A DNA stretch of 64,000 nucleotides from Benincasa hispida (lineage: Eukaryota > Streptophyta > Magnoliopsida > Cucurbitales > Cucurbitaceae), in the NCBI RefSeq assembly GCF_009727055.1, contig NC_052349.1:50065813-50129812 (forward strand). Direction: 5' to 3'. The stretch's first letter is position 1. Each line of letters begins with the position of its first letter. A program made the position numbers and the translations under genes. Shown piece by piece: positions 45,684 to 56,890 of this stretch. The notes under the pieces are model-generated. The model did no database searches, was not told the DNA's origin, and worked only from the letters and a program-made list of their open reading frames with translations.

Positions 45684-48173
45684 AGAGATCCACATCAAAC
45701 TTTATCTCTGTGGTCCGATGAATGTTAGAGTTCGGGTTGGGTATGAATATTTCATCTCTTTCATAGATGATTATTCAAGGTTTGGGTATCTCTACCTAAT
45801 GCAACGTAAGTTTGAAGCCCTTGACAAGTTCAAAGAGTATAAGGCTGAAGTTGAAAACTTGTTAGGTAAGAAGATAAAAACACTACGATCTGATCGTGAT
45901 AGAGAGTATATGGACCTCTAATTCCAGAACTATATGATAGAACATGGGATTGCGTCCTAACTCTCAGCCCCTGCTACACTTCAGCAGAATGGTGTATCTG
46001 AAAGGGGAAACAGAACCTTGTTAGATATAGTTCGGTCTATGATGAGTTATGCTCATCTTCCATACTCGTTTTGGGGTTATGCAGTATAGACTGCATATTA
46101 TATCCTGAACAACGTTCCCTCGAAAAGTGTTTCTGAAACATCTTTTGAGTTATGGAGAGGTCGTAAAGATAGTTTACGCCACTTTATGATTTGGGGTTGT
46201 CCGACACATGTGTTAGTGACTAATCCAAAGAAGTTGGAACCGCATTCGAAGGTTTGCCTCTTTGTAGGCTACCCCAAGGAAACGAGAGGTGGATACTTCT
46301 ATGATCCAAGTGAGAATAAAGTGTTTGTTTCTACAAATGATATCTTCTTGGAAGAAGACCACGTGAGGGATCATAAACGACAAAGTAAACTCGTTTTGCG
46401 TGAGATCTCTAGTGAGACTGAGACTGCTAAAGGTTCAACAAGAGTTGTTGAACAGGTCGACAGATCAACAAGAGTTATTGAGGTCGGAATGTCTAGTCAA
46501 CCAACTCAAGAGTTGAGACTATCTCGATTTAGTGGGAGGGTTATGAACACACCGGATCACTAAATGGGTTTGACTGAAGCCTAAAACATCATTGCGAATG
46601 ATGGGGTCGAGGATCTGTTGTCTTTTAAGAAAGCAATGAAGGATGTTGACAAAGATGAATGGGTTAAATCCATGAACTAGGAAATGGAGTCTATGTACTT
46701 TAATAACGTCTGGGAGCTTATTGATCCACCTGATGGGGTAAGACCTATTGGGTGTAAGTAGATCTATAACCGAAAGAGAGGTGTAGATGGAAAGGTGCAA
46801 ACCTTTAAGGCTAGACTCGTGGCAAAGGGTTATACTCAGGTTGAGGGAGTTGACTATAAGGAAACTTTCTCACCTGTTGTCATGCTCAAGTCTATCCGGA
46901 TTCTCCTGTCCATAGCCACATTTTAAGATTATGAAATATGGCAAATGGACGTCAAGACTTCCTTTCTTAATGGTAATCTTGAGGAGACCATCTATATGAC
47001 TCAACCGAGGGGTTCATAGTTTCAGATCAAGAGCAAAGAGTTTGTAAGCTTAATAGGTCCATTTATGGGCTGAAACAAGCATCTAGGTCTTGGAACATCA
47101 GATTTGACACTGTTATCAAGTAGTTTGGCTTTGATCTGAACGTTGATGAGCCCTGTGTATACAAGAAAATCATCAACAACTCAGTAACTTTCTTGGTACT
47201 GTATGTAGATGATATCCTACTCATTGGGAATGATGTAGGGTATCTGACTGATATTAAAAAATGGCAAGCTACCCAATTCCAAATGAAAGATTTGGGTGAG
47301 GCACGGTATGTTCTAGGGATCCAGATCATTCGGAATCATAAGCCCTGTCTCAGGCATCGTACATTGATCAAATGTTGGTCAGGTATAGGATACAGGATTC
47401 CAAGAGGGTTTTGTTACCCTTTAGGCATGGAATCGTTCTATCTAAGGATCAATGTCCTAAGACACCTCAAGAGGTTAAGGAGATGGATAGATTCCCTATG
47501 CTTCTACTGTAGGAAGCTTGATGTATGCAACGTTGTGTATCAGACCCGACATTTTCTATGCAGTAGGGATTGTCAGTCGATACAGTCCAATCCAGGATTT
47601 GATCATTGGATGGTGGTCAAGACAATCCTCAAGTATCTTTGGAGAACGAGGGACTACATGTTCGTGTATGGAGATAAGGATTTGATCCTTACAGGATACA
47701 CGGACTCTGACTTTCAGACCGATAGAGATTCTCGCAAATCGACATCGGGGTCAGTGTTTACTCTAAATGGAAGGGCTATAGTCTGGTGAAGCATCAAGCA
47801 AGGATGCATTGCGGACTCCACTATGGAAGCCGAATACGTAGCCACTTTTGAAGCAGCTAAGAAGGTTGTTTGGCTGAGGAAACTCCTTTCAGATTTGGAA
47901 GTTGTTCCAAATATGGATTTGCCTATCACACTGTATTGTGATAACAGCGGAGTTGTGGCCAATTCGAAGGAGCCTCAGAGTCATCGTCGGGGTAAGCACA
48001 TCGAACGAAAATATCACCTGATCAGGGAGATTATACATCAAGGTGATGTGATAGTCACAAAGATCGCATCAGAGGACAACGTTGTTGATCCCTTTACAAA
48101 GGCTCTCACGGCTAAAGTGTTCGAGGGTCACCTGGAGAGTCTGGGTCTACGAGACATGCGAAATCTTGTCTAG
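45684..48173 (+). pseudogene. Copia pol (integrase, RT, RNase H), 5'-truncated
   Basis: The sequence enters in integrase (LCGPMNVRV, EYFISFIDDYSRFGYLYLMQ, second Asp LRSDRDREYM, Glu in LQQNGVSERGNRT near 45985). RT follows: [20 protein letters not shown] near 46820, [13 protein letters not shown] near 46940, YGLKQASRSWN, and the catalytic LYVDDILLIGND at 47202. RNase H closes it: TGYTDSDFQTDRDSRKSTS (47690), then MEAEYVATFEA, LYCDNSGVVANSKEP and GLRDM near 48160. Stops, for example at 46081 and 47789, and shifts (47390-47560) break it. Gag, protease and 5' LTR are missing, cut by the Tekay-like LTR. Confidence 0.88.
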
Positions 48174-48264
48174 GGCAAGTGGAAGATGATACTGGGGTAT
48201 GCCCTAGTTTATTGTATATTTTACATTTTTATATTGTATTATACATTAGTCTCTTGAGTTATTA

Positions 48265-48278
48265 GGACAAGTGGAAAT
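48265..48278 (+). other. Polypurine tract of the copia
   Basis: GGACAAGTGGAAAT directly precedes the LTR start TGTTGGGATT. Confidence 0.6.
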
Positions 48279-49965
48279 TGTTGGGATTGAAGTCCTAATT
48301 CTCCTGGAGTCTCATTGTTTGTAAAGACACACATTGTTTGAAAAAAATAATTGTTATTTCTTTCTGGCATTTACTCATATCCAATAAATAAAGCTCCATG
48401 GTTATCTTATGTGAACTTAAGCATGTATTGTGATATGCAAGTGGATCATGCCTTAAGTGATAATGCCTTAAGTGATAACCTAAATAGGTCTGTAGTATAA
48501 GGATTAAGGTGGGATACCTGATCCTGGTGACACTATGGATACAGTCCGCTTTGTAGAGGTTTACAAGTGTTGTAAACTACTATATATGGTAGATCCTGAC
48601 CATTCATATGGAGACGTGCGAGCGGGGGTGTCCTATACAAAGAGTTTGTATAAGACCCGGACCACGAGATGGCCAGACTCTGTATATAACGCCGTTGATA
48701 CTAAAGACTTACATCTCACCTAAACGACCATAGGTGACACGACCTCAATCCTGAGTGTTTTGGGAACTCCTACCTTTGACGGTGGTCCTTTGATTAGTAT
48801 GGATGAGAGTGGCCAGATTGCCAACTCAACATGTCTACCTTTTTGGGGACTTGTCTAATCTGGGAGCTGGAAACTCAATCCACAAGATAGAATTCACTCA
48901 TTTCCCGATGTAGGGATAAGTAGAGAGATTGCTCCCTTAAGGGCTGATTCTGAGGCTCGAACATAGTGGCTACAACTTCTCTTTGAAAGAGAGGACTCAG
49001 TCATAGTAAAACTATGACTAATGTTCATTAAAGGGATAAGTGGTACTTAAAGAGTTAGATGTAAGTACAGGGGCATAACGGTTATTGGCCCAGCTGTACT
49101 TCCAAGCGATCTGTGAAGGGTTGTCGCGCTGCTGATTGGTTAAAATGGACACATAATATATCTGTGGTAAGGAAAGTTTAACTGTCGGTCTTTAGTGAAG
49201 TGTTTGGATTTAACAGATGGTGGATCCCGTGACTAAAGAGTTTAGTCAGTTATTCACTTACCGTTGGAGCTTCGAGTTACAGGTCCATAAGGTTCCCTTG
49301 GTAGCTCAATAGATTTAGTTGAGGATCAGTTCTTGGTGTTGATTTGAAATGTTCAAATTGACAAGAGGTAATTCGATTATATATAATATGATCGGTATGA
49401 TGTATGAGATACATCTAGTGGAGGAGTAATGTAAATGAGATTTACATTAAGTACCATAGAATAGAAAAAAGAACTATGGTTTATATGTTTCATGAGATAA
49501 AATATTAAAACTATAGGTTATAAATATAGTATGATAAGTTGATTATCATTTATATTTATAATAATATTAATTATTGGATAACTAAATCTTTTTCTCTGAT
49601 AACCAATTGAGTGGGAGGTTATTGGTGGTTCATGGTAACCGTGAGATAAAAGAAAAATTATTTTCCTAATTTTACTAAGTTTTGCAAATGTTGAATTTGT
49701 GAATTTTCTCTCGGAAAAGAAGTTGTCAAGTAAATATGGATTTACTAAACGGCAGCTTGAAAAAAAGGTAAAAGATTGTGTAGTGTTTGTAAGTGACAGA
49801 CACGGAAATAAGCGATGAGCTAAACGATCGCTTAGCTTTTGCTAGACGATCGCTTAGCTTTTGCTAGACGATTGCTTAGCTTTTATTAAAAAATTGGGCA
49901 TCGACCTATACGATAGGTCCAGTCTTCTCCCACTTGTTCAGTCGTTTACACGATTGTTGATTCCT
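48279..49965 (+). repeat. 3' LTR of the copia, truncated
   Basis: It starts TGTTGGGATTGAAGTCC after the polypurine tract and follows the family's order of blocks (gtggatcatgccttaagtg, 'ggttcccttggtagctcaat', and the CGATCG array at 49818-49900). Homology ends around 49965 after 'cgattgttgattcctcc', about 400 bp before the expected LTR end. It is clearly diverged from 42311-44424. Confidence 0.8.
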
Positions 49966-51879
49966 CCATCTTCTGCCTCAAATTAAGTCCAATATTATAC
50001 AATATCAAAGAAAATATCAAATAAAAGAGTGAAGAATGCAAGCCCCAACTTAATTAATCAATCAAAACTCAAAATATCAAAGAAAAAGTAAACAATGCAA
50101 TGAACAAAGCAAAATTTCATGAAAGCACACAAACTCCCCTCACAATCCATTATGTTCACAGTGAGCTGAAGAAATCGTTAGGTTCTTGAGAAAAAGAGAA
50201 AGAAAAGACTAAATGAGCGGAAGAAATCAAGAAAAAAAATTGAAAAACAAAATCGAAAAAAAAAAAAGAACGCTCAAAGAAACAAACTCCCAATCGAAGA
50301 TGCAATAGAAAAAAAGAAAAACGAACTCACGAATTGAAATTGACCGTAGTATCACGGAGCTTCACGAATTGAAATTGAGAGTGAACGGAGACTGATTCTT
50401 CCACGCCAAAGCTTCACCGTGAAAAGAATGAAAACGGCAATGTAAAAAAGGAAAGTTAATAAAGGGAAAGAGAGGGTAAATTTAGAATTTTAAAAAAAAG
50501 TAATAGCTTGATCGGTCAATATTTGCTATATTAACAAATATTTTAAATGTGGAATATATGATGAGTTTTTTTTTCCTATTTGTATTATTTGGTACAAATT
50601 TCCTTAAAAAATCAGCTGTGTTTGAATGGGTCTCTTCCTATTTATTTGAAATTTAGTGACAGAAGGGCGTGTGACAAAAAATAAACAAATAAAAAGGCGG
50701 TGAGAGAGGCGTGAGGCAGAGAAGCAGAAGATTAAGAAGAGAAGCACCGGCTGGTTTTCTTCATCAATTGGTGTAGTCCATGTATCACCCAAAGAAGTTT
50801 GTTTTCTTCTTTACTATTCTCTTAGAGTCGTCCAAGCGAGTGAGATCTCTCATGTACTTCTGTGTTTCATATTTATTTGATGAATGATTATTTTATATAC
50901 CATTTTGTTTGTCGGTGATGTATTTTGTTGATGGTTGTTGTATCTTCTAATTACGATTAGGGAAGACATTTTTGTAATCTATTGTAGAATTTATTTTCGA
51001 AGTCATCCCATAGTTTTGGTTTTCCATGTAAATCTTGGTATCACTATTTTTCTCTCCTTTGTGCTTGCACTTTATCGAACTTTATATATATCAGCTACAT
51101 ATTAAAAATTGTAACACTAATCATATCAAAAAAAATTAAGTGAGAAATTTAACTATTTAATTAAACTTTTATTTAGTAATGATTTAAGTTAATTATTTTT
51201 TATAAAAAAAACGAACAAAGAAAATTTTTCGTATGAAACCCGATTCCATAGAAAATTTTGCAAGATGGGGAATGAAATGGGGAGCGAGGAATGAGGACAA
51301 ATACACCATCTACAGTCTTGCCTCGCCTCATATATATCTCTAGGAGTAGAGAGAACAAACAACGCTAGGCTAGCCTCGACTTGATTTCCAGTAGACTTTT
51401 TTGAGTCAGATAGTCCAATAGCCTAACCCACTCTCCATCAATACCTCGTTTGGATATGTTTCTCTCGGTCTTTTTTATAGATTCAAAATTACTTACAACA
51501 ATATATATATATAAAGAGTGAAAAACTACCATCTTTTCATAATGCCATTAGTTAAACTTTTTAAAATTAAAAGAATGAATTATCCAAAATTGTTCCTTTC
51601 AATCATCTGAATTATACAAAATGGCTTTTTGGATAGTGATCATTGTTTAACTTTTGTTTTCAGTGTTAGTACGTTGCATAATGTCTTTTCACAAAACAAC
51701 AATATTACTCATATTAATAAAAATATATAATTATAAAGTGAATATTTAGTATAGTACTGAATTTTTATTTACTTAAAAAGATTCATCATCATATATTTAT
51801 TTACTTTCTCAAAGTGTTGGCCCAAGATTTTGAACGAATCTAATCCACCTATCTTTTTCATCATTGCAGCCACAGCCAT
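49966..51879. other. AT-rich interval, no gene recognised
   Basis: A repeated 'cacgaattgaaattga' (50335 and 50364) and a G-rich leader-like stretch (50645-50800) are the only structured parts. From 51240 ('gatggggaatgaaatgggg') the sequence resembles a dispersed plant repeat that also shows at 26420-26520. No open frame looks real. Confidence 0.4.
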
Positions 51880-52335
51880 TATGGACTCAAATTTGAAAGC
51901 TCTCTCTCTCACTATATGTTCATCACAGTAAAAATATTTATCCAAAAAAATAAACTATAAAATCATTCTATATTATTTTTTTATTCAAACAACCACGTAG
52001 GAAAGATTTGAAGCTCCGACTTCTAAATTTAAGTTTGCGTTGAAAGCTCTCTTACTATCTATCCATGACATGAAGAAAAACAATCGAGATTAAATTGTAA
52101 ATTTGATTCAATCATTTTTTCGTTCAAACTACGAGATAGGAAGATTTGAACCTCCAACTTCAAAATTTAGAAATATCTTAAAAGCTCTTTCTCTCTTCTC
52201 TCTCTAGTTACATGTCCATGTCGGTAAACATAAATATCCATGAAGAAGAAAAAGGAAGGTTAAACTATAAATTTGATTCCATTACTTTTTAGTTCAAATA
52301 TAAGGAGGTAGAAAGATTTGAAAACCTTTGGCAAT
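51880..52335. repeat. Three degenerate tandem copies of a ~150-bp unit
   Basis: Each copy has, in order, 'aactataaa(t)ttgattc', 'gttcaaa', 'aggaaagatttgaa.ctcc.actt' and a run 'aaagctctctct'. The 'agatttgaacctcc' part, on the minus strand GGTTCAAATC, resembles a tRNA box B, which suggests SINE-derived units. Confidence 0.5.
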
Positions 52336-52594
52336 GTTCAGGATAATCGATTTTACCTTTTATAAATATATCTATTTATTATTTAAAATTCTCAATAAAT
52401 TATAAAGCTTATAAATATGTATTTAGTTCGAAATTAAAAGTGTGTTACTGACCTACTTCGATCAAGAAATTAATTCTTAATAGAACTTTTAAACTTACGA
52501 TTTTGTTAAATTGATGGAGATATGAATATGATTCTCAAAGGTGTAAAAGGCTTCTAAAAAATGATTTAAAACTAGATAAAAAAAAAATTAAGAT

Positions 52595-52790
52595 ACCGTA
52601 TTAGGTAAGAAGTTGATTATTATAATACTAGATTATAGCTGGTTTATAATAGTTTGTGTTTGAGTGTAGATAGAAATAGTAAACAGTAAAGAATAAAAAA
52701 TGAATATAAAATAGTAAAATCTGTATCAAATAGTAAATAAGGTAGTAAGAGATGATTATTATAGACTTAGAATAATTTTTATCCTCCACA
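52595..52790. mobile_element. Decayed MITE, relative of 25909-26247
   Basis: Shared blocks in the same order: 'gattattataatac' (there 'ggttattatagtc'), 'ttataatagtttgtgtttga' (there 'ttataatagtatgtgtttga'), 'aaatagtaaacagta', 'gtaaaatctgtatcaaatag', and the terminal 'gattattatagactt'. The ends are not preserved. Confidence 0.5.
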
Positions 52791-53782
52791 CACGTCATAA
52801 AAATTCAAAAGATCAAATTTATAATTAAAATGAAAGAGGATTGAGAATTGAAAATTGAAAATTGAAAACAATACTAAAAGAAAGAATAAGATTATGATAT
52901 TGAATGAATGAGAGCACATGCAGGTCTGAGGGGGTTTACACATGTGTCACATGGTGGATAGAGAAAAAATAAATAATGAGCTTGAATCCAAAGTGTGTAA
53001 GCATGTGCCCAAAATCAAATAATTAAATAAATTTGAAAAAAAAAATAATAAATAATAAATAAAAGGAAAATAAAGAAATTGGGAAAAGTGGTGTTTGGAT
53101 GCAGGGAATGTGCAGAACATGGTGTACATTTGATGCTGCTTTAATGTCTCCTCCTTTGTCACTGTCACATGCATGCCTTTCCCTTCTAAAAGATTAAATC
53201 CCTTCTCTTTAAAACCTAACATCCAAACACTTTTTCATTTATTTGTTTTACAACAACTAACATATTCCGTTCTACTCAAATGTTCAATTACAAGTTGTTA
53301 CTCTTTTTTTAAAAATATATATAAATTAAAAAAAAAATTGTTTTTATCTTTATATCTTGATATTCGTTCAATTTTAGTCTCTCTAGTTTTAATTATCCAA
53401 TTTTAGTTTATGTATTTTCAATAAATTTTAAATTTAGTCTCGAATGCTAGTTTATTATTGATCTTTTAAAATTATTTTGTTATTTATTAGCAATTATACT
53501 TTAGATTTTGAAAAAATTAAAAATCACTTTTAGTCTATAAACTTCGATAAAAGTAACAATTTAGTCCATAAACTTTGGATTATAATGCTTTTAGTCTTTG
53601 TATTTTCGATTTTGTAACAATTTAATCCTTTAACTTTACTATGTAATAAATTAGTCTTTGTACTTTAAAATTTATAATGATTTAGTCTATACCATAGAAA
53701 TTTATATTGAGATTTAATGAACTTTTTTGTATAAATAAAGCGAAAAGTATATTAGAGACTTAATATTTTTATATAACTAAAT
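52791..53782. other. Non-genic AT-rich interval with 'tttagtc' repeats
   Basis: From about 53375 to 53695 there are spaced copies of a 'tttagtctataaactt' type motif ('tttagtccataaactttgg', 'tttagtctttgtatttt', 'ttagtctttgtacttt'), a pattern common in plant dispersed repeats. A short non-AT patch at 53095-53215 has no recognised content. Confidence 0.4.
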
Positions 53783-53895
53783 TATTTAATAGTATGAGAT
53801 TCCATCTCAAAACCAAATGACAAGGAGAGAAATAGCATATCTATCTTATTAAGAGTGTGAGATCTCTTGATTTTTTCAATGTGCGATCTTCAACA
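53783..53895 (-). repeat. TRIM-like solo LTR, inverted copy
   Basis: The minus strand begins TGTTGAAGATCGCACATTG and ends 'atctcatactattaaata'. It aligns with 19218-19328 over its whole 113 bp, including 'ataagatagat' and 'ggttttgagatgga'. No primer site or second LTR is adjacent. Confidence 0.6.
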
Positions 53896-54749
53896 TAAAT
53901 TTTTATTTTCATGAAAGTTTACGAGACCAAAATTTTTTTAACCTATGTATATTTACATATTATTATTTAACCAATTTTAATAAAAATTAACTTTGAGGGG
54001 CAAAATTTAAAATTTATATTGAAAGTATATGAGCTAAATTGAACAAATCTCAAAATATATGGATCGACATGGTAGTTTAACCCTTTTTATATATATATAT
54101 TTTTTCTATTTGTGATCGAAGATAAGTGTAACCTAGACAATACTCAGGTGTCACTCTTTTGAGGTTTTGTATTTCTCTTTCCTCTTTGCCATGTGCTTTG
54201 TCATGTGCCTTTCTTTCTCTTTCTCTCTCTAGCCTTAGTTAGTTATGTATTTTTCATATCCTAATTGGCTATATATTTGTGTGTAGTGTATGTATATGTG
54301 TGTGTTGGCCCATTCCACCTCCACATGCATTCTTTAGAGGAGGCCACACCCCTTTCCCCTAAATCAAATCCCTTATTTCACTCATTTCCTTATCTTTCCC
54401 TTATTCCCTATTACTCTTTTACCCTTTTAGGGGTTGTACCTAGTTTCTAAGCAAAAATCCCAAATATATGATATGTCTCCACATTTTAGGTTAAATAAAT
54501 ACTTTACTTCTTTGGGTTAGTGTTGACTTAGCTTTGGTTTTTGTACTTAAATTTTTAATAATAGAAAAATAAGAAAAAATTATTTATATAAAATAGCAAA
54601 ATTTGAAGGGGTACTTGCACAAATGTCAAATTGATTTGTTAAAATTAGACCCTCTAACCCATGTTTTATGATTTTGTAAATATGGTAGACTCTTTAAACT
54701 CAACCCATTTGAAATACCCGAATGACCAAAATGCCCCTCACAGCTAAAA
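53896..54749. other. AT-rich interval, no gene seen
   Basis: A pyrimidine-rich block at 54160-54232 (ctctttc repeats) and a (GT)-rich block at 54280-54305 are the only features noted. Confidence 0.4.
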
Positions 54750-55561
54750 ATGTGTGAGTGCATCTGGTTGTCATTTGATTACCATCTGATTATCAATGAT
54801 ACCGATTGTTATTTGATTGTTGTGTTATTACTATCTGATTGTTATCTTATGCAGATTGCTAATGATATTGATTTTTTATCTGGTTGTTGTTTATTTTATT
54901 TTGATTATTATCTAATTGTCAATTTGTTTGCGTACTATATGATATTGGTTGTAAATGATATCGATTATTATCTTATTGTTATATGATTACTATATGATAC
55001 TGATTGTTATTTAATTGTTGTCTGATTACTATCTAATATCGTTTGTCAATGACACTATCTAATTGTTGTCTGATTATTATCTGATAATGATCATTAATGA
55101 TACTGACAATCATCTAGTTGCTATTTAATACTGATTATTATTTGATACTAACTAGTTTGGGATTGTCGGATGATTTTTATGTAATTTCTATCCCATAGTA
55201 TATAGTTTTTTTCCCATCTAATTAATAACTCAAATCTATTTAATAAAATATAATTTGTGATTTATATCTTATTGCTATCTTAGACTTATTGCTAATTCAT
55301 TTTCAATTTTTTTTAGATTGTTGGGAAAAAAATGCAAATAAGGACCCTTCTCAACATCAAAATTTCTATTTGATATTGCTAATTATAATGATTTTTCCTC
55401 TAATTTTTATTTGATATTGATTGTTATATAATTGGTAATGATACCGATTGTTGTATAATTACTATCTTATATTGATTCTCAATGATAGTGAATGTCATTT
55501 GGTCAATATTTATTCGATTTTGATTGTTATTCAATTGCTATCTTATAGCAATTGCTAATGA
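54750..55561 (+). repeat. Degenerate minisatellite, left part
   Basis: Irregular repeats of words such as 'gattgttatctgatt', 'actatctgatattga' and 'aatgatactgattg' run for about 800 bp with variable period. The array continues at 56151 after the MITE. It is not coding, although short frames are open by chance because the repeat lacks stops in some phases. Confidence 0.7.
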
Positions 55562-56150
55562 TAGGGATGTTCAAAAACTTCGATGACCCGAAAAAACCGA
55601 TCAACCCCAACCCAACTTGTTCGGTTTGGGTTGGGTTATGAATTCTTTTGGGTTCGGTTGGGTTCAAATAAATGAAAATTTTATGGGTTGGGCTGATTTA
55701 TGGATCACCTAAAATAACCCAAACCAACCCGAACTTATTATTAACTTTAAAATGTAATTTTTTTTTTTTTGCTTATGTACAATTAGATATACATATATTT
55801 ATTTTAGTTTTTTCTAATTTTATCAGTTTTTTGGATAATTTATTCTTCAACAATTTTTAAAAATAGTTTTTTTTTTTTTTTTTTGCACTTTGAAAAAAGA
55901 TTGTACATTTTATAAATTGAAATTGAGTTGTTAATCTTAATTCATATATGAAAATAGTTAAATCGAATTTTTACGTATTAACATTTTACTTACTTTTATA
56001 AAAGAAATTTAAATAAATGACCCAGGTAACCCGAACCAACTCAACCCAAATATTTCATGGTTGGGTTGGGTTGGGTTCATTTTTGAGTGAAGGTTATTTG
56101 GGTTCCTTCAATCCAACCCAACCCAACCCACGAACACCCCTAGCTAATAA
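55554..56150. mobile_element. hAT-like MITE with GGGTTGG repeats
   Basis: The unit (55562-56142, 581 bp) has inverted ends TAGGGATGTTCA and CGAACACCCCTA. Flanks are GCTAATGA (55554-55561) and GCTAATAA (56143-56150), an 8-bp target duplication with one change, as for hAT. Both end regions contain 'ttgggttggg' tracts facing opposite ways, so the ends can fold on each other. No transposase. Confidence 0.75.
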
Positions 56151-56310
56151 TACTAACTTGCTATATGATTGTTGTGCGATGGCTATTAATACTAACTTGC
56201 TATATGATTGTTGTGTGATGGCTATTTAATATTAACTGTAATTTGATTACCAATGATATCAATTGCTATCTGATTATTCTCTTATTACGATTTGATGGTT
56301 GTATAATTGC
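56151..56310 (+). repeat. Degenerate minisatellite, right part, with a 39-bp tandem duplication
   Basis: A 39-bp unit (tactaacttgctatatg... to ...gatggctatt) stands at 56151-56189 and 56190-56228 with very few differences; the rest resembles 54750-55561. The local duplication is younger than the array. Confidence 0.75.
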
Positions 56311-56610
56311 TTTCGACTCTTTTAAAAACCATCCTGAAAGGATTCTTAAAAAATCTAATTTTTAAACCATCTACTCAAAGATTCATCTCTAATGACATTC
56401 ATGAGAAATACACACAAAAGGTACAAATAGATCCACAAAGCAATAATGCCCTTAATCTTATAGCTAGCATCCACATCACTCTCACCACAATTATAAATTC
56501 AATCAATTTTCTCTTCTTCACCATCTCTATAACCTAATTTTAATTTCTTAAAATCCACATCAAATTAAAGAAGAAATATATGGAAGAACTTGTCGTAAAT
56601 CGTTCAATCA
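56311..56610. other. Short interval, no gene recognised
   Basis: AT-rich with scattered Pro/Thr-type codons by chance. It lies just downstream, in minus orientation, of the exon-like stretch at 56617 and may be intron. Confidence 0.3.
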
Positions 56611-56616
56611 ACTCAC

Positions 56617-56890
56617 CTTGTTCGAAATCGGAGGTTGCAAACCAGACAACACGTAAAACGCCATCACGCCACCGTCGTCGATTTCGGTTGTATCAATTCC
56701 ATTGTTACAATTGTTTGATGAATCAAGCGACAAAGGAAGCCATAGATAGCGGTTAAAATCTCTATCTTTGCCGTAGAGAAACCATGGTTGAACTTGTCGC
56801 TTCTTGTTTGTGACTTTAGAGCTAAAGTTGTAACAAAAACATGGAGATGGAGAATATGAGGGAGAAAAAGATGGACTTTAATTATAAGGA
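56617..56890 (-). other. Exon-like open stretch, unidentified
   Basis: The minus strand is open for roughly 90 codons with no ATG at its start. It begins with a Ser/Pro-rich part, contains QPWFLYGKDRDFNRYLWLPL and DDGGVMAFYVLSGLQPPISN, and ends in AAG followed by the donor GTGAGT (56616-56611). Its GC content is higher than its surroundings. It may be an internal exon of a host gene or a captured fragment. No family was recognised. Confidence 0.3.

Noticed and set aside
54300..54360. Possible microRNA hairpin around 'ggcccattccacctcc'
   Set aside because: The facing segment 'ggaggccacacccc' does not pair well enough to make a precursor stem.
54750..54986. Open frame of 78 codons rich in Tyr, Leu and Asp
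   Set aside because: It is a translation of the degenerate minisatellite; the same words are present in other phases and there is no codon bias or conserved domain.
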